From Chitinophaga sp. CB10 (lineage in GTDB: Bacteria; Bacteroidota; Bacteroidia; Chitinophagales; Chitinophagaceae), in assembly GCA_001870995.2 (NCBI GenBank), contig MLAV02000004.1, positions 1 through 64,000 of the forward strand: DNA of 64,000 nt, written 5' to 3'. Position 1 is the stretch's first letter; the number at the start of each line of letters is the position of its first letter. A program made the position numbers and the translations under genes. Below, in pieces: positions 51,720 through 60,703 of this stretch. The notes under the pieces were generated by a model that was not told the origin of the DNA, made no database searches, and saw only the letters and a program-made list of their open reading frames with translations.

Positions 51720-54700
51720 CTAATCGTGAATGATCGTGATAAACCCTTTAAACTGTGGCTTGCCAGGTCCCAGGTCAATGATGTAGTAATAGGTACCTTC
51801 CGCCAGCGCATGCCCGTTCACCGTACCATTCCACTTATTGGCGTAGCTCCGTTGCTGGAACACCATTCTGCCGGCGCGGTCAAATATCTTCACCTCGTTA
51901 TCCGGGTACATATCGATGTTTTTCACTATCCAGTAATCATTGCGGCCATCGCCGTTAGGCGTCAGCAGGTTCGTGCCTTCCAGCTTATAGTCTTCCTTCA
52001 CGTTGATGGTGATGGCGCCGGTAGCGACGCAACCCTTGTCGCTCGTTACCTGTACTTTATACTCCGTGGTAGCGGACGGGCGGGCGTTGGTAACCGCGCC
52101 GGTTACGTTGCTCAGTCCTGCCGCTGGCTGCCATGCATAGGTACCGCCGCCGCTTGCCATCAGGGTAATAGTTTCACCCTTGCTGATGGTAGTGGGCGAG
52201 CCTGCCGTCACCGTTACTACCGGTAACGGATATACGGTAACGGTAACCGGTACGGAAGCTTTTTCCTGGTTGCCCGGGTAAATTGCATATACCTGGTAAG
52301 TACCGCTGCTGGTGGCTTTATAGCTGGCCGTGGTAGCGCCCGGGATGCGCGCGCCGTCTTTAGCCCATGCATAGGCTGGCGCTGCGGAAGCGGCGAGGGT
52401 AACGCTGCCCTGCTCGCAGAAGTCCAGCGGCCCGTTAGGCGTAACGTCCGGCACAGGGTAGGCCGTCACAGTAACCGTTTGTGCTACGGCATCCGCCGCT
52501 TCGTAGTTATTATTGCCTGCCTGGCTGGCGGTAATCACCGCCACGCCGGCCGCTACAACGGTGGCCGTATTGCCGCTGATGCTGATCACGCCCGGCTTAT
52601 CGCTTGCAAAGCTCACCGGCAGCCCGGAGCTGGCAGTAGCCTGCAGCGTAAACTGCGGATCGCCTTCGTTCTTATTGCCGATGGCTTGGAAAATAATTGT
52701 TTGTTTCGCTTTTTTAATCGTCAGGGAGCCTGCAACAGGAGTAATGGTATAATTGCTGTTAGGCCCTACCTGCGGCAGCAGGTCGTAAGTACCGCTGTTC
52801 ACCGCGCCCTGGCTGCTTCCTGTGTACGTCACCGTGCCTATTACGGCCGGCTGGTCATTATTCACCAATCCGCTTACATCCACGCCATTGCCGCCGTTGT
52901 AAGGCTGGCCATCATAAGTTTTTTCGGCATTGCGTGCGGTCACGGTGATCGCTGCTTTATTTACGGCAAAGCTGCGCACCACTTCCGCCGCGGCGGTGAA
53001 GTTGCCATCGCCCGGCTGGTTGGCCGCGATGGTCACCGTACCTGCGCCGGTAACGGTAATGCTATTATTGCTGATGGTAGCCGGGCCGCTCTGCACGCTG
53101 TACGCAACAGGCAAACCGCTGCTGCTGGTAGCGTTCAGGGAAAACGGCGCATCGCCATAGGTCTTGTCTGCCGGCTGCGGGAAGCTGATCGACTGGCCCG
53201 CCTGGCTGATCGTCAGCACGCCGTCCGCCAGCGTGAAGCTGTAGTTAGCCGCAGTCAGCGTATTAACGGCCACCGTGATCGGATAGGCGCCCACGGCGCT
53301 GTTCAGACCGGCCGTTGTACTCAGTGCAGGCGTACCTGTTACCACCGCGGCATTTTCGTTATTTACAAAACCGGTGATGGTGTAAGTGAGCGCCGGGTTG
53401 GCCACGCCGTACACCCGCTGCTTATTATCAGCGGTGACCGTCAGCGCTGCTTTAGCCACAGTAAACTGCTGTACCACTGGCGTAGCCGCTAACCAGTTGG
53501 TGTTGCCCGCCTGTGTAGCCGTTACCGTTATATTACCCGCTCCCGTGATCGTCAGTTGATTGCCGCTGATCGCCGCAGGGCCGGACACGGTAAAGCTCAC
53601 CGGCAAACCGCTGTTGGCAGTGGCATTGAGCGTAATGGCCGGGTCGCCGTAGGTTTTATTGGCTAATGGTGCAAAAGTGATTTGTTGGTTATTCGGCGAG
53701 ATGGTCAGCGACCCCTTCACTAAGTTGAAATCGTAATTAACCGCCTGCAAGGTGCCAATAGTGATATTGACATCATATACCCCTACCCCGGAACTGGCAT
53801 CAGATACCGGCGTTATCACCGGCGCGCCGGTAATCACCGTGGCCGGGTCATTATTCACCAGACCTGTTACAGTATAGGTAAACGCCGGATCTGCTTCGGC
53901 GTATTTGCGGCTGTAATTACCCACGCTGATAGTAGCGGTAGCTTTAGCCACGGCAAACGTCCGGCTCACCGGGGCTGCAGGGTCCCAGGATGCATCGCCC
54001 TCCTGGGAGGCTTCTACCGTCACGCTGCCTGCGCCGGTAACCGTGAGTTGGTTACCGCTTATGGTGGCAGGCCCGCTCACCACCCTGAAAGATACCGGCA
54101 AGCCGCTGTTGCTGCTGGCATTCAGCGCAACCGGCAGCGCGCCGTAGGTAAGGGCCGGCGGGTTGTTGAACGTAATCGTCTGCGTACCCTTGCCAACGGT
54201 ATAGGTACCAGGCACCATGATAAAGGTGTAGTTCGGCGAAGAGAGGGTATTAGCTGTAATATTGATTGGGTAGGTACCCAACGGCGAAGCCGCGGTTACG
54301 CTCGTGGAAAGGGCAGGTTGACCGCTGATCACCGCCGCAGTTTCATTGTACACGAAACCGTTGAAATGATAGGTCAGCGCTGCTGTTGGTTCGTTATAAT
54401 ACTTCCATTTATCATCTGCTATTACTTTCAGCCCGGCTGGCTGTATCACTAAGCCCTGCGACTTGGTTACCGGCTGGTAGTTGCCGTTGCCGGCCTGCGT
54501 AGCCGTTATCGATACAATTCCGGCGCCGGTAACAGTCAGAGTACTATTGGAAATAGTTGCTGGTCCGCTCACCGAGAGCGTCACCGGCAATCCGGAGCTG
54601 GCGGTAATATCCAGGTCAAACGGCGCATCGCCGTAAGTCCGGGCAACGAGGTTATTGAAGCTGATCGTCTGCGCCTGCCTGGTGATCGTCAGCGTACCTT

Positions 54701-57515
54701 TTACAAAATTGAAGTTATAGTTCGCTGCCTGCAAAGTGCCCACCGTGGGGATGATGTCGTAGGTGCCCGCATCGGAAGTCATGGTAGCAGTGGTAGCCAG
54801 CACGGGCTGGCCGGTGATAACGGATGGATTGTCCCCATTCACCAATGCGCCCATGGTGTACGTAAACGCAGGATTGGCTTCGTTGTACGGGCGACTCGCA
54901 TTGTTGGCCGTGATATTCACCACCGCCTTATTCACCGTGAAATTAAACGTAGCATTGGCCGGCTGATAATTCGTATTACCCGCCTGGCTAACGCCCACCT
55001 CCACCGTGCCTGCGCCGGTGATCGTGATCAGCTGGCCGCTGACGGTGGCAGGGCCGCTAATAATCGTATAGGTAACACCGAGGCCGCTGGATGCAGTTGC
55101 ACCCGGGTCAAAAGGCGCATCGCCGTATGTTTTGGTAATGGCGCCCGGCGTGGTGATCGTTTGTGTTGCCTGCGTGATGGTCAGCTTACCGTTGGTGGTT
55201 ACTACCTGGTAATTAGGATTTGTGGCGCCATTCATTTTGGGGGAGATAGGATATTCTCCCGGCGCAGAGGTAGTGGTGGTGCCGGCATAATCCACGGTTG
55301 TTGCCGGGGAGAAGATGGACGGCCCATCCGCAAACGCGAATCCGGACCAGGTGAGGGCAGGCACTGCAGGATTCGGCTGGCCGTACGCGCGGGTCACATC
55401 ATCCGCAGTAACGGAGAGCGGCCGCGGTGTGACGGTAACGCTTACCGTCACCGGGGCGGATTCCAGGTAACCGCGTGTAGCCGCGGCCTTTACCGTCAGT
55501 GTGGCTGTGCCGGCGCCTTTGGCGGTTAAGGTATTATTGTTGATCAGCGCAATTGCAGGAGCGCTGCTGGTAATGCTGATAGCTCCTCCCCCGTTGGTAG
55601 TAGCCGCAGGCGTAAAGGCCGCATCGACAGTGCCATACACGAAGGAAGTGACAGTAGGCGCAAACGTAACCGTTTGTACCAGCGCCTGGTATTCGTAAGC
55701 GCCAGGGTCTACAGTTACGTTGCTGATCCGTGGATTGCCATCCAGGTCAGTAGTGAGCGTAGTCAGCGCATTGCTGCCCTGGTTAATGATCTTATTGGAG
55801 GTATCCAGCCGGAAGTCGCCCGCAGCCGGGTTTTTAAACAACGCCGTTCCGCCCAGCGCCGGATCAATTGCCTGCGCGTTATTATAGAAATCCGTTTTGA
55901 CCAGCGTGTTGCGGTATTGCGGCGTGCTGCCGCTGATCATCACATCAAAGTTAATATTGGTGGAAATGATGGAATTGTCTGCGTTGAAGGTTGCGGCATT
56001 AATATTCGTGGCCTTATCATTACGGGCTACCGTGGTGTTTTTCAGCACGATGGTGCTGACGCCCGTGGCTGACAGGGCATAACCGTAGTTGCCGGTGATC
56101 AGGCTACCGGTGATGGTAGCGGTATAACCGGAGGCGTCTGGCAAATACACCGCGCTACCCTGCGCGGCCTGGTTGCCTTGCAGGCGGCAGTTGGAGATGA
56201 GGTAACCCATGCCAACGCTGCCGGCCGCGGAAGTCACCGCTGCGCCGTTACCACCCGGATTGTACGCGCCTGTAATGACCAGGTTGTCCAATACCACATT
56301 GTTGGCCAACGCCGGGATTACCACGAGTTGTTTGGTATTATTGCCGCGTAAGTCGGCCGCAGTGAGGGTGACGCCGCCGGTTTTATTCACATCATCATTA
56401 TCCAGGTCCCCGCTCAGCACTACCGGGTACTGTGCCGGTGTACGCTGGTTCAGGGCTGTCTCCCCGGATGCGCCGCCTTTAAAGCCGCCGTAAACTTTCA
56501 CGCCGGTAGGGATCACAAAGGATGCGTTGACATCCTGGGAACCGCTGGCGTAATAAATTCCTTTTGCCACCCATATCTCCTTAATTCCGCTCGCAGGGTC
56601 CGCAGCCGCTACCAGTGCGTCCCGCAGTTCTTTTACAGGATTCACCCAGGTAGTACCGTCGCCGGGGGTGGCGGTACTGTTATCTACCCGCACCACGCCC
56701 TGCGCGTCCGGGTTCACGATGGTCAGGTCGCAGGGAGGGGTCGTCAGCAGGTTAAAGCTGGCAGGAAAGGTCGTACTATAAGTATTATCTGTTAACCATT
56801 GAACGGGGTTAGTGATCAGGCCTCGCAGCACAGCGCTGGTACCGATGAGGCGCAGGCAATTGTACCGGCCGTTCACCGCCGGGATGCTGGGCATTTTCAG
56901 TGTAGCCGTCACCGTTGGGGAAACCGAGAGCGAGGAGGTGAGGTCGCAGGCGCCCAGGGATGCGTCCAAGAAGGTTCTGTTGACATTTATTCCCGCAATA
57001 ACGGTATGCGCGGCGGCAGGGTTGCCGTTGGCATCGCTGGTAGTATAGGCAAACAGCTGATCGCCGGCCAGGCCCAGGCTGATGTATTCTTTCTGAGTGG
57101 CGGAGGCGCTGTTTTTAGTTGGCGTAATTGGGGTGACGGTACCCATGGCGGCAGCCACTGCTGCCGGGTTATATTTACACTTGATCACCACCTGTTTGCC
57201 TGCCAGCAGGCCGCCTGCGGGCGCCGTCCACCGGATGACGCCATCGGTGTTGGAACCATCGCCGGCGCCGCAGTTAAGCGACTGAAAGCCGGAGGACGTC
57301 CGGCCCAGGTCCGTGAAATAGATCACGGTATTGGCGGGGCAGTTTTTCAACAGCACGAAAGAGAATACGTCGTTCCGGGTACTCCCGTCAATATCGTCAT
57401 CATAGGAATTATAACCCGTAAAAACCAAGTCGCCTGGGGTGATCTGGCCTTGTGTAAACAAGGCGCAGCAAATGAGGAGGAAGGTTATAAAAACCTTAGG
57501 TATAGCTCGCTTCAT
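51720..57515 (-). CDS. Giant MBG-repeat surface protein with CHU_C T9SS sorting domain
   Basis: 1931 aa from the ATG at 57515 (MKRAIPKVFITFLLICCALF signal peptide). Order: N-terminal domain (about 20-260, GDLVFTGYNSYDDDIDGSTR), a right-handed beta-helix/choice-of-anchor region (about 270-620: KEIWVAKGIYYASGSQD, VKVYGGFKGGASGETALNQR), then six MBG domains (e.g. LTVTADNKQRVYGVANPALT) alternating with seven Ig-like units (e.g. KTYGDAPFSLNATSSSGLPV), two more Ig/PKD domains and the type B sorting domain (LLTPNGDGRNDYWIVKNID). A long adhesin-like surface or released protein. It is the last gene of a five-gene unit behind the binding protein and three tail-collar genes. Confidence 0.9.
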   Translation of the reverse strand: MKRAIPKVFITFLLICCALFTQGQITPGDLVFTGYNSYDDDIDGSTRNDVFSFVLLKNCPANTVIYFTDLGRTSSGFQSLNCGAGDGSNTDGVIRWTAPAGGLLAGKQVVIKCKYNPAAVAAAMGTVTPITPTKNSASATQKEYISLGLAGDQLFAYTTSDANGNPAAAHTVIAGINVNRTFLDASLGACDLTSSLSVSPTVTATLKMPSIPAVNGRYNCLRLIGTSAVLRGLITNPVQWLTDNTYSTTFPASFNLLTTPPCDLTIVNPDAQGVVRVDNSTATPGDGTTWVNPVKELRDALVAAADPASGIKEIWVAKGIYYASGSQDVNASFVIPTGVKVYGGFKGGASGETALNQRTPAQYPVVLSGDLDNDDVNKTGGVTLTAADLRGNNTKQLVVIPALANNVVLDNLVITGAYNPGGNGAAVTSAAGSVGMGYLISNCRLQGNQAAQGSAVYLPDASGYTATITGSLITGNYGYALSATGVSTIVLKNTTVARNDKATNINAATFNADNSIISTNINFDVMISGSTPQYRNTLVKTDFYNNAQAIDPALGGTALFKNPAAGDFRLDTSNKIINQGSNALTTLTTDLDGNPRISNVTVDPGAYEYQALVQTVTFAPTVTSFVYGTVDAAFTPAATTNGGGAISITSSAPAIALINNNTLTAKGAGTATLTVKAAATRGYLESAPVTVSVTVTPRPLSVTADDVTRAYGQPNPAVPALTWSGFAFADGPSIFSPATTVDYAGTTTTSAPGEYPISPKMNGATNPNYQVVTTNGKLTITQATQTITTPGAITKTYGDAPFDPGATASSGLGVTYTIISGPATVSGQLITITGAGTVEVGVSQAGNTNYQPANATFNFTVNKAVVNITANNASRPYNEANPAFTYTMGALVNGDNPSVITGQPVLATTATMTSDAGTYDIIPTVGTLQAANYNFNFVKGTLTITRQAQTISFNNLVARTYGDAPFDLDITASSGLPVTLSVSGPATISNSTLTVTGAGIVSITATQAGNGNYQPVTKSQGLVIQPAGLKVIADDKWKYYNEPTAALTYHFNGFVYNETAAVISGQPALSTSVTAASPLGTYPINITANTLSSPNYTFIMVPGTYTVGKGTQTITFNNPPALTYGALPVALNASSNSGLPVSFRVVSGPATISGNQLTVTGAGSVTVEASQEGDASWDPAAPVSRTFAVAKATATISVGNYSRKYAEADPAFTYTVTGLVNNDPATVITGAPVITPVSDASSGVGVYDVNITIGTLQAVNYDFNLVKGSLTISPNNQQITFAPLANKTYGDPAITLNATANSGLPVSFTVSGPAAISGNQLTITGAGNITVTATQAGNTNWLAATPVVQQFTVAKAALTVTADNKQRVYGVANPALTYTITGFVNNENAAVVTGTPALSTTAGLNSAVGAYPITVAVNTLTAANYSFTLADGVLTISQAGQSISFPQPADKTYGDAPFSLNATSSSGLPVAYSVQSGPATISNNSITVTGAGTVTIAANQPGDGNFTAAAEVVRSFAVNKAAITVTARNAEKTYDGQPYNGGNGVDVSGLVNNDQPAVIGTVTYTGSSQGAVNSGTYDLLPQVGPNSNYTITPVAGSLTIKKAKQTIIFQAIGNKNEGDPQFTLQATASSGLPVSFASDKPGVISISGNTATVVAAGVAVITASQAGNNNYEAADAVAQTVTVTAYPVPDVTPNGPLDFCEQGSVTLAASAAPAYAWAKDGARIPGATTASYKATSSGTYQVYAIYPGNQEKASVPVTVTVYPLPVVTVTAGSPTTISKGETITLMASGGGTYAWQPAAGLSNVTGAVTNARPSATTEYKVQVTSDKGCVATGAITINVKEDYKLEGTNLLTPNGDGRNDYWIVKNIDMYPDNEVKIFDRAGRMVFQQRSYANKWNGTVNGHALAEGTYYYIIDLGPGKPQFKGFITIIHD

Positions 57516-57577
57516 ACTATCGATGGAAGTATATCGGGATAAAAAAATCTTCTTTTGGAGTTTGTTGCTTACAATGG

Positions 57578-58720
57578 TCAGGCGCAGGGATAGGTATTTA
57601 TCCAGTGCGCTGTCACAATTCCCTTCACTGCTGCTCTCAACTCCCGCCATGGCGTTGCAATGTCCGGGATGTTGCCATTTACGGTAATGTTAAACGCGGC
57701 GTCCGTGGCAGCATGCCATATGGGCGCCAGCGTATGGTGGCTTTCTGCGTCAAAGCGGAGCGTTCCTCGCGGACTCTCCAGGGCAAGGGCAGGCAGGCTT
57801 TCCAAAATGCCGTTTGCCGCAAACCCGTGCTGCGCCGCTCCTTCCAGCATATACGCTGCCAGTTGGGCGGTGGTCCATCCGTGCAACGCGGCGCTGTTCA
57901 CCGGCCGCTTGAGGGCCGCCGTGCAGGTAGCCACAAAGTCCCTGTTGGCCGGCGTGTCGATACCAGCTGCCCAGGGCAAATAACCCTGAAGGCTATACGA
58001 TAACTGCGGCAATGGCCCAAACTCCGTAGCGGGCGAGGGCTCAAATACCATCGGGCCGGCAAATAGCTGCAGGTCCGGAAGGCCGGCTTCCTGGAGCTGG
58101 CGCAGGAAATAGTACGCCAGGTCGCCATTGTACAGGGATAAAACGGATTTCACCGCCGGCTGCTGCCGGAGGAAGTCCGCCAAAGGCGCGATGGTGAATT
58201 CATCACGTTTATATTTACTGATAAAATTAAATTGTACCTGCCCGCCCTTGTCAGCATAAAACTGCGTGAGGGCATGGCCTGCGGGGAAGCCACAATCAAA
58301 AAAGGAAGTGGCGTATGCCGCCTCTCCCGCCTGATCAGCCGCCATTTCAGCGGTAAACCGGCAACAAAGGCTGTGATGCAGCGTATGAGAGATCAGGTGG
58401 CTATGGGGTTCCCAATCGTGGAAATACCTGGCCCCCGGGTGAATCAGTATGACCAGCTTATTCACCGCCCTGGCAAAATTTGCTACCTGTTGCAATGTTT
58501 CCTGGTCGGCGTAGATACCCAGCACGTCCACACCGTCTTCCATCAGCATTTTTTCCGCAGCAGCCAGTACTGCCGCCGGATCGGTACCGAAGCCAATGTT
58601 GGCCGTTACCAGGGTCACCGGGAGCTGGCGACTATCGATAAATGCTTTACATCCACCCAGCAAATCATGCTGCAGCAAGGGCTGGAACGATGAGCGGGGC
58701 AGTAATAATCCTAATTTCAT
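57578..58720 (-). CDS. Type 1 periplasmic-binding-fold protein without signal peptide
   Basis: 380 aa. MKLGLLLPRSSFQPLLQHDL is the first strand and helix of a Peripla_BP-type (branched amino acid-binding-like) fold; GIYADQETLQQVANFARAVN, SLYNGDLAYYFLRQLQEAG and LHGWTTAQLAAYMLEGAAQ continue it. No signal peptide or lipobox is seen, and no ABC permease or ATPase genes are nearby, so it is unlikely to be a normal uptake receptor. It lies between the tail-collar genes (53 bp) and the MBG gene (62 bp) and probably works with them. Ligand unknown. Confidence 0.75.
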   Translation of the reverse strand: MKLGLLLPRSSFQPLLQHDLLGGCKAFIDSRQLPVTLVTANIGFGTDPAAVLAAAEKMLMEDGVDVLGIYADQETLQQVANFARAVNKLVILIHPGARYFHDWEPHSHLISHTLHHSLCCRFTAEMAADQAGEAAYATSFFDCGFPAGHALTQFYADKGGQVQFNFISKYKRDEFTIAPLADFLRQQPAVKSVLSLYNGDLAYYFLRQLQEAGLPDLQLFAGPMVFEPSPATEFGPLPQLSYSLQGYLPWAAGIDTPANRDFVATCTAALKRPVNSAALHGWTTAQLAAYMLEGAAQHGFAANGILESLPALALESPRGTLRFDAESHHTLAPIWHAATDAAFNITVNGNIPDIATPWRELRAAVKGIVTAHWINTYPCA

Positions 58721-58773
58721 TTAACTGACATGCTAGGTTTTGGTCATTATAAAATCAGCCCTTCTATGGTTGA

Positions 58774-59352
58774 TTAGTTCTGGCTGGGATATACGCCGTA
58801 CAGCGAAATAATAAAATTCAGTACCTGGAAAGGCTGCATGATATCAAAAGGCTGTGAACCTCCGGCGGGAGTCACTTCCATCATGGTGCCTGCGCCCTGC
58901 AGATCTCCTTTTACGTCCAACGGGGCCGACTTTGCCGACGCATCCTTGTTGGGCGTATATTGCTGGATAGCCGGCGTAATGGCGGCGTACTTTGAGGCCG
59001 GCTGATTATTATTCGCAGGGTTCTCTCCATAAGCCGGCATAAAAACATTGCCTGCAAGTATATGCTGATGCGATGGTATCTGCCGGGTGGACAGGGTGTA
59101 GTTTTCCAGCCCTCCCTTTTCGCCCAGCAAATAAGTGTCGCCCCCGTTCGTTCCCATATGCAGGGGCACACGGCCCTGGAGGTCTGGCAAAGCGAAGGTA
59201 TCCTGGCCATTGCCGCCATAGGTGGTGCCAATGAGGGCAAATAATTCTGAGTTCTCCGCTACGGATAATTCCTGCCCATTGCAGAAAGCCCAGCCTACCG
59301 GAGGAAAGTTACCGGCAAAGATTCTTATTTCTCCAATATATGGTTGACCCAT
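58774..59352 (-). CDS. Tail-collar domain protein (MdpB-like), copy 1
   Basis: 192 aa. YIGEIRIFAGNFPPVGWAFC followed by NGQELSVAENSELFALIGTT, YGGNGQDTFALPDLQGRVPL is the phage tail-collar domain as found in microcystin-dependent-protein (MdpB) homologues. The variable middle has SHQHILAGNVFMPAYGENPA, and the end (FQVLNFIISLYGVYP) is the usual closing strand. No signal peptide. Third in a row of three such genes; no phage structural gene is near. Confidence 0.9.
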   Translation of the reverse strand: MGQPYIGEIRIFAGNFPPVGWAFCNGQELSVAENSELFALIGTTYGGNGQDTFALPDLQGRVPLHMGTNGGDTYLLGEKGGLENYTLSTRQIPSHQHILAGNVFMPAYGENPANNNQPASKYAAITPAIQQYTPNKDASAKSAPLDVKGDLQGAGTMMEVTPAGGSQPFDIMQPFQVLNFIISLYGVYPSQN

Positions 59353-59391
59353 GATCTTTATGCTTTACTTAGCTACTAATAGTTTTTGCGT

Positions 59392-59940
59392 TTACGGTCT
59401 CGCCGGGAAAACGCCCTGAAGCGCAATACAAAATGTGATACCCAGGGTAGGCTGGAAATTATCCAATGGCAGATTACTGCCTGTCGGATCCAGGTACAAC
59501 TCCGTATCCACCTCCATGAAAGTGTTATTGCCCGGCGTACCATACAGGTTTGCCGATGACGCCACGCCGTGATAATTTCCGACCGGTGTGCCGGTAGTAG
59601 CGCCTGTACCTGCCGGCAATCTCATTTCCGTTGCAGGAAGCGTATGTATGTGCGCCGGTATTTCCGATGGAATGAGGGTATAGTATTGACTACCGCCTGT
59701 TTGCCCCAGCTCCCGTTGAGTTAGACCCTGCCCGTAACCCATGCCGATAGGCACAGCGCCTTGTAAATTAGGCAAGGCAAAGGTTGACTTTCCGTCTCCG
59801 CCATAATAGGTGCCAAGTAAGGAAAACAAGGCTGTATTTTGGGAAATCGGTAAAAGCTGTCCGTTGCAAAGGGCATACCCTTTGGGGGCAAAGTTTCCGG
59901 CAAACAGGATTACCTCTGCTACAAATGGATCAAGTGCCAT
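59392..59940 (-). CDS. Tail-collar domain protein (MdpB-like), copy 2
   Basis: 182 aa. FVAEVILFAGNFAPKGYALC, NGQLLPISQNTALFSLLGTY, YGGDGKSTFALPNLQGAVPI, then a divergent centre (AHIHTLPATEMRLPAGTGAT) and a conserved end (NFQPTLGITFCIALQGVFP). It differs from copies 1 and 3 mainly in the central part, as expected if the centre determines binding. 39 bp separate it from copy 1 and 11 bp from copy 3. Confidence 0.9.
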   Translation of the reverse strand: MALDPFVAEVILFAGNFAPKGYALCNGQLLPISQNTALFSLLGTYYGGDGKSTFALPNLQGAVPIGMGYGQGLTQRELGQTGGSQYYTLIPSEIPAHIHTLPATEMRLPAGTGATTGTPVGNYHGVASSANLYGTPGNNTFMEVDTELYLDPTGSNLPLDNFQPTLGITFCIALQGVFPARP

Positions 59941-59951
59941 AACTTTTACAA

Positions 59952-60518
59952 TTAAGTTTCAGATGGGAATACACCCTGAAGTGCAATAATGAAATTTAAG
60001 ACGAGGTAGGGCATCATGTTTGGATAAGGATCCGTCGTACCCGATTGTGTATTACCGCCTGTAGCGCTGCTCATTACCGGTCCTGCCGTCAGCGCCGATA
60101 CCGGCAGTACTGCCATGCGTTCATCTTTCTCCGCGCGGAAACGGTTGTTGTTATCCGGCGCGGGATAGGCATTCGCCAGGGTGGTAGTCGTGCCCTGTGC
60201 AGCCACGGGCATCCGCACCTGGCTGTTCACCACGTGCGTATGTGCGGGCAAATTCCCCAGCGTAACCGTCTGGGTAGTACTACCCGTTTGCAACCCACGT
60301 ATAATGCCGTTGCCGCCCCAGTGTGCTGGAATACGGCCTTGGAAATTCGGTAACGCAAAGTCGGTTTGGCCATTACCGCCATAAGTGGTGCCTAAAATTG
60401 AAAACAACGCCTGGTTCTGGTTGATCGGGAGTAACTGGCCATTACACATAGCCCAGCCTTTTGGAGCAAAGTTGAATGATACAATTAGAATCTCCCCTAA
60501 ATAAGGATCAAGAGGCAT
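59952..60518 (-). CDS. Tail-collar domain protein (MdpB-like), copy 3
   Basis: 188 aa. YLGEILIVSFNFAPKGWAMC, NGQLLPINQNQALFSILGTT, YGGNGQTDFALPNFQGRIPA, central AHTHVVNSQVRMPVAAQGTT, end YLVLNFIIALQGVFPSET. It is the first gene of the unit; the likely promoter is 57 bp upstream. Same family and same organisation as the two copies downstream. Confidence 0.9.
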   Translation of the reverse strand: MPLDPYLGEILIVSFNFAPKGWAMCNGQLLPINQNQALFSILGTTYGGNGQTDFALPNFQGRIPAHWGGNGIIRGLQTGSTTQTVTLGNLPAHTHVVNSQVRMPVAAQGTTTTLANAYPAPDNNNRFRAEKDERMAVLPVSALTAGPVMSSATGGNTQSGTTDPYPNMMPYLVLNFIIALQGVFPSET

Positions 60519-60574
60519 AATACGATTTAGATTGGTATGGGATCAGATTTACTATCGTTTATGAAAAACCTGGA

Positions 60575-60582
60575 CAAAACTA
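60575..60582 (-). promoter_or_regulatory. -7 element of the tail-collar operon
   Basis: On the minus strand TAGTTTTG matches TAnnTTTG exactly, 56 bp before the first start codon. The -33 position, 19 bp further up, is TTAT, a poor match to TTTG. Confidence 0.5.
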
Positions 60583-60641
60583 TATAAAAAAAACTTACTG
60601 GATAAAAATATTATTTATTCGTATAGCCAAGGCCGGTGGCG

Positions 60642-60669
60642 AAAAAAAAAGCCGGCCCTCCAGGCCGGC
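60642..60669 (-). terminator. Intrinsic terminator of the TlpA-like gene
   Basis: GCCGGCC / GGCCGGC (60651-60657, 60663-60669) with a 5-nt loop, followed on the minus strand by nine T. It isolates the tail-collar operon from the gene upstream. Confidence 0.9.
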
Positions 60670-60703
60670 AGCTATCTGCTTATGAGTATATAGGGATCAT
60701 GGA

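Noticed and set aside
52400..55700. Regular repeats as a CRISPR array
   Set aside because: The periodicity is at protein level (MBG and Ig-like domains of about 80 residues) inside one open frame; the repeats are not identical short direct repeats.
58774..60518. Tail-collar genes as part of a prophage
   Set aside because: No capsid, portal, terminase, sheath, lysis or integrase gene is present; neighbours are chromosomal T9SS and envelope genes.
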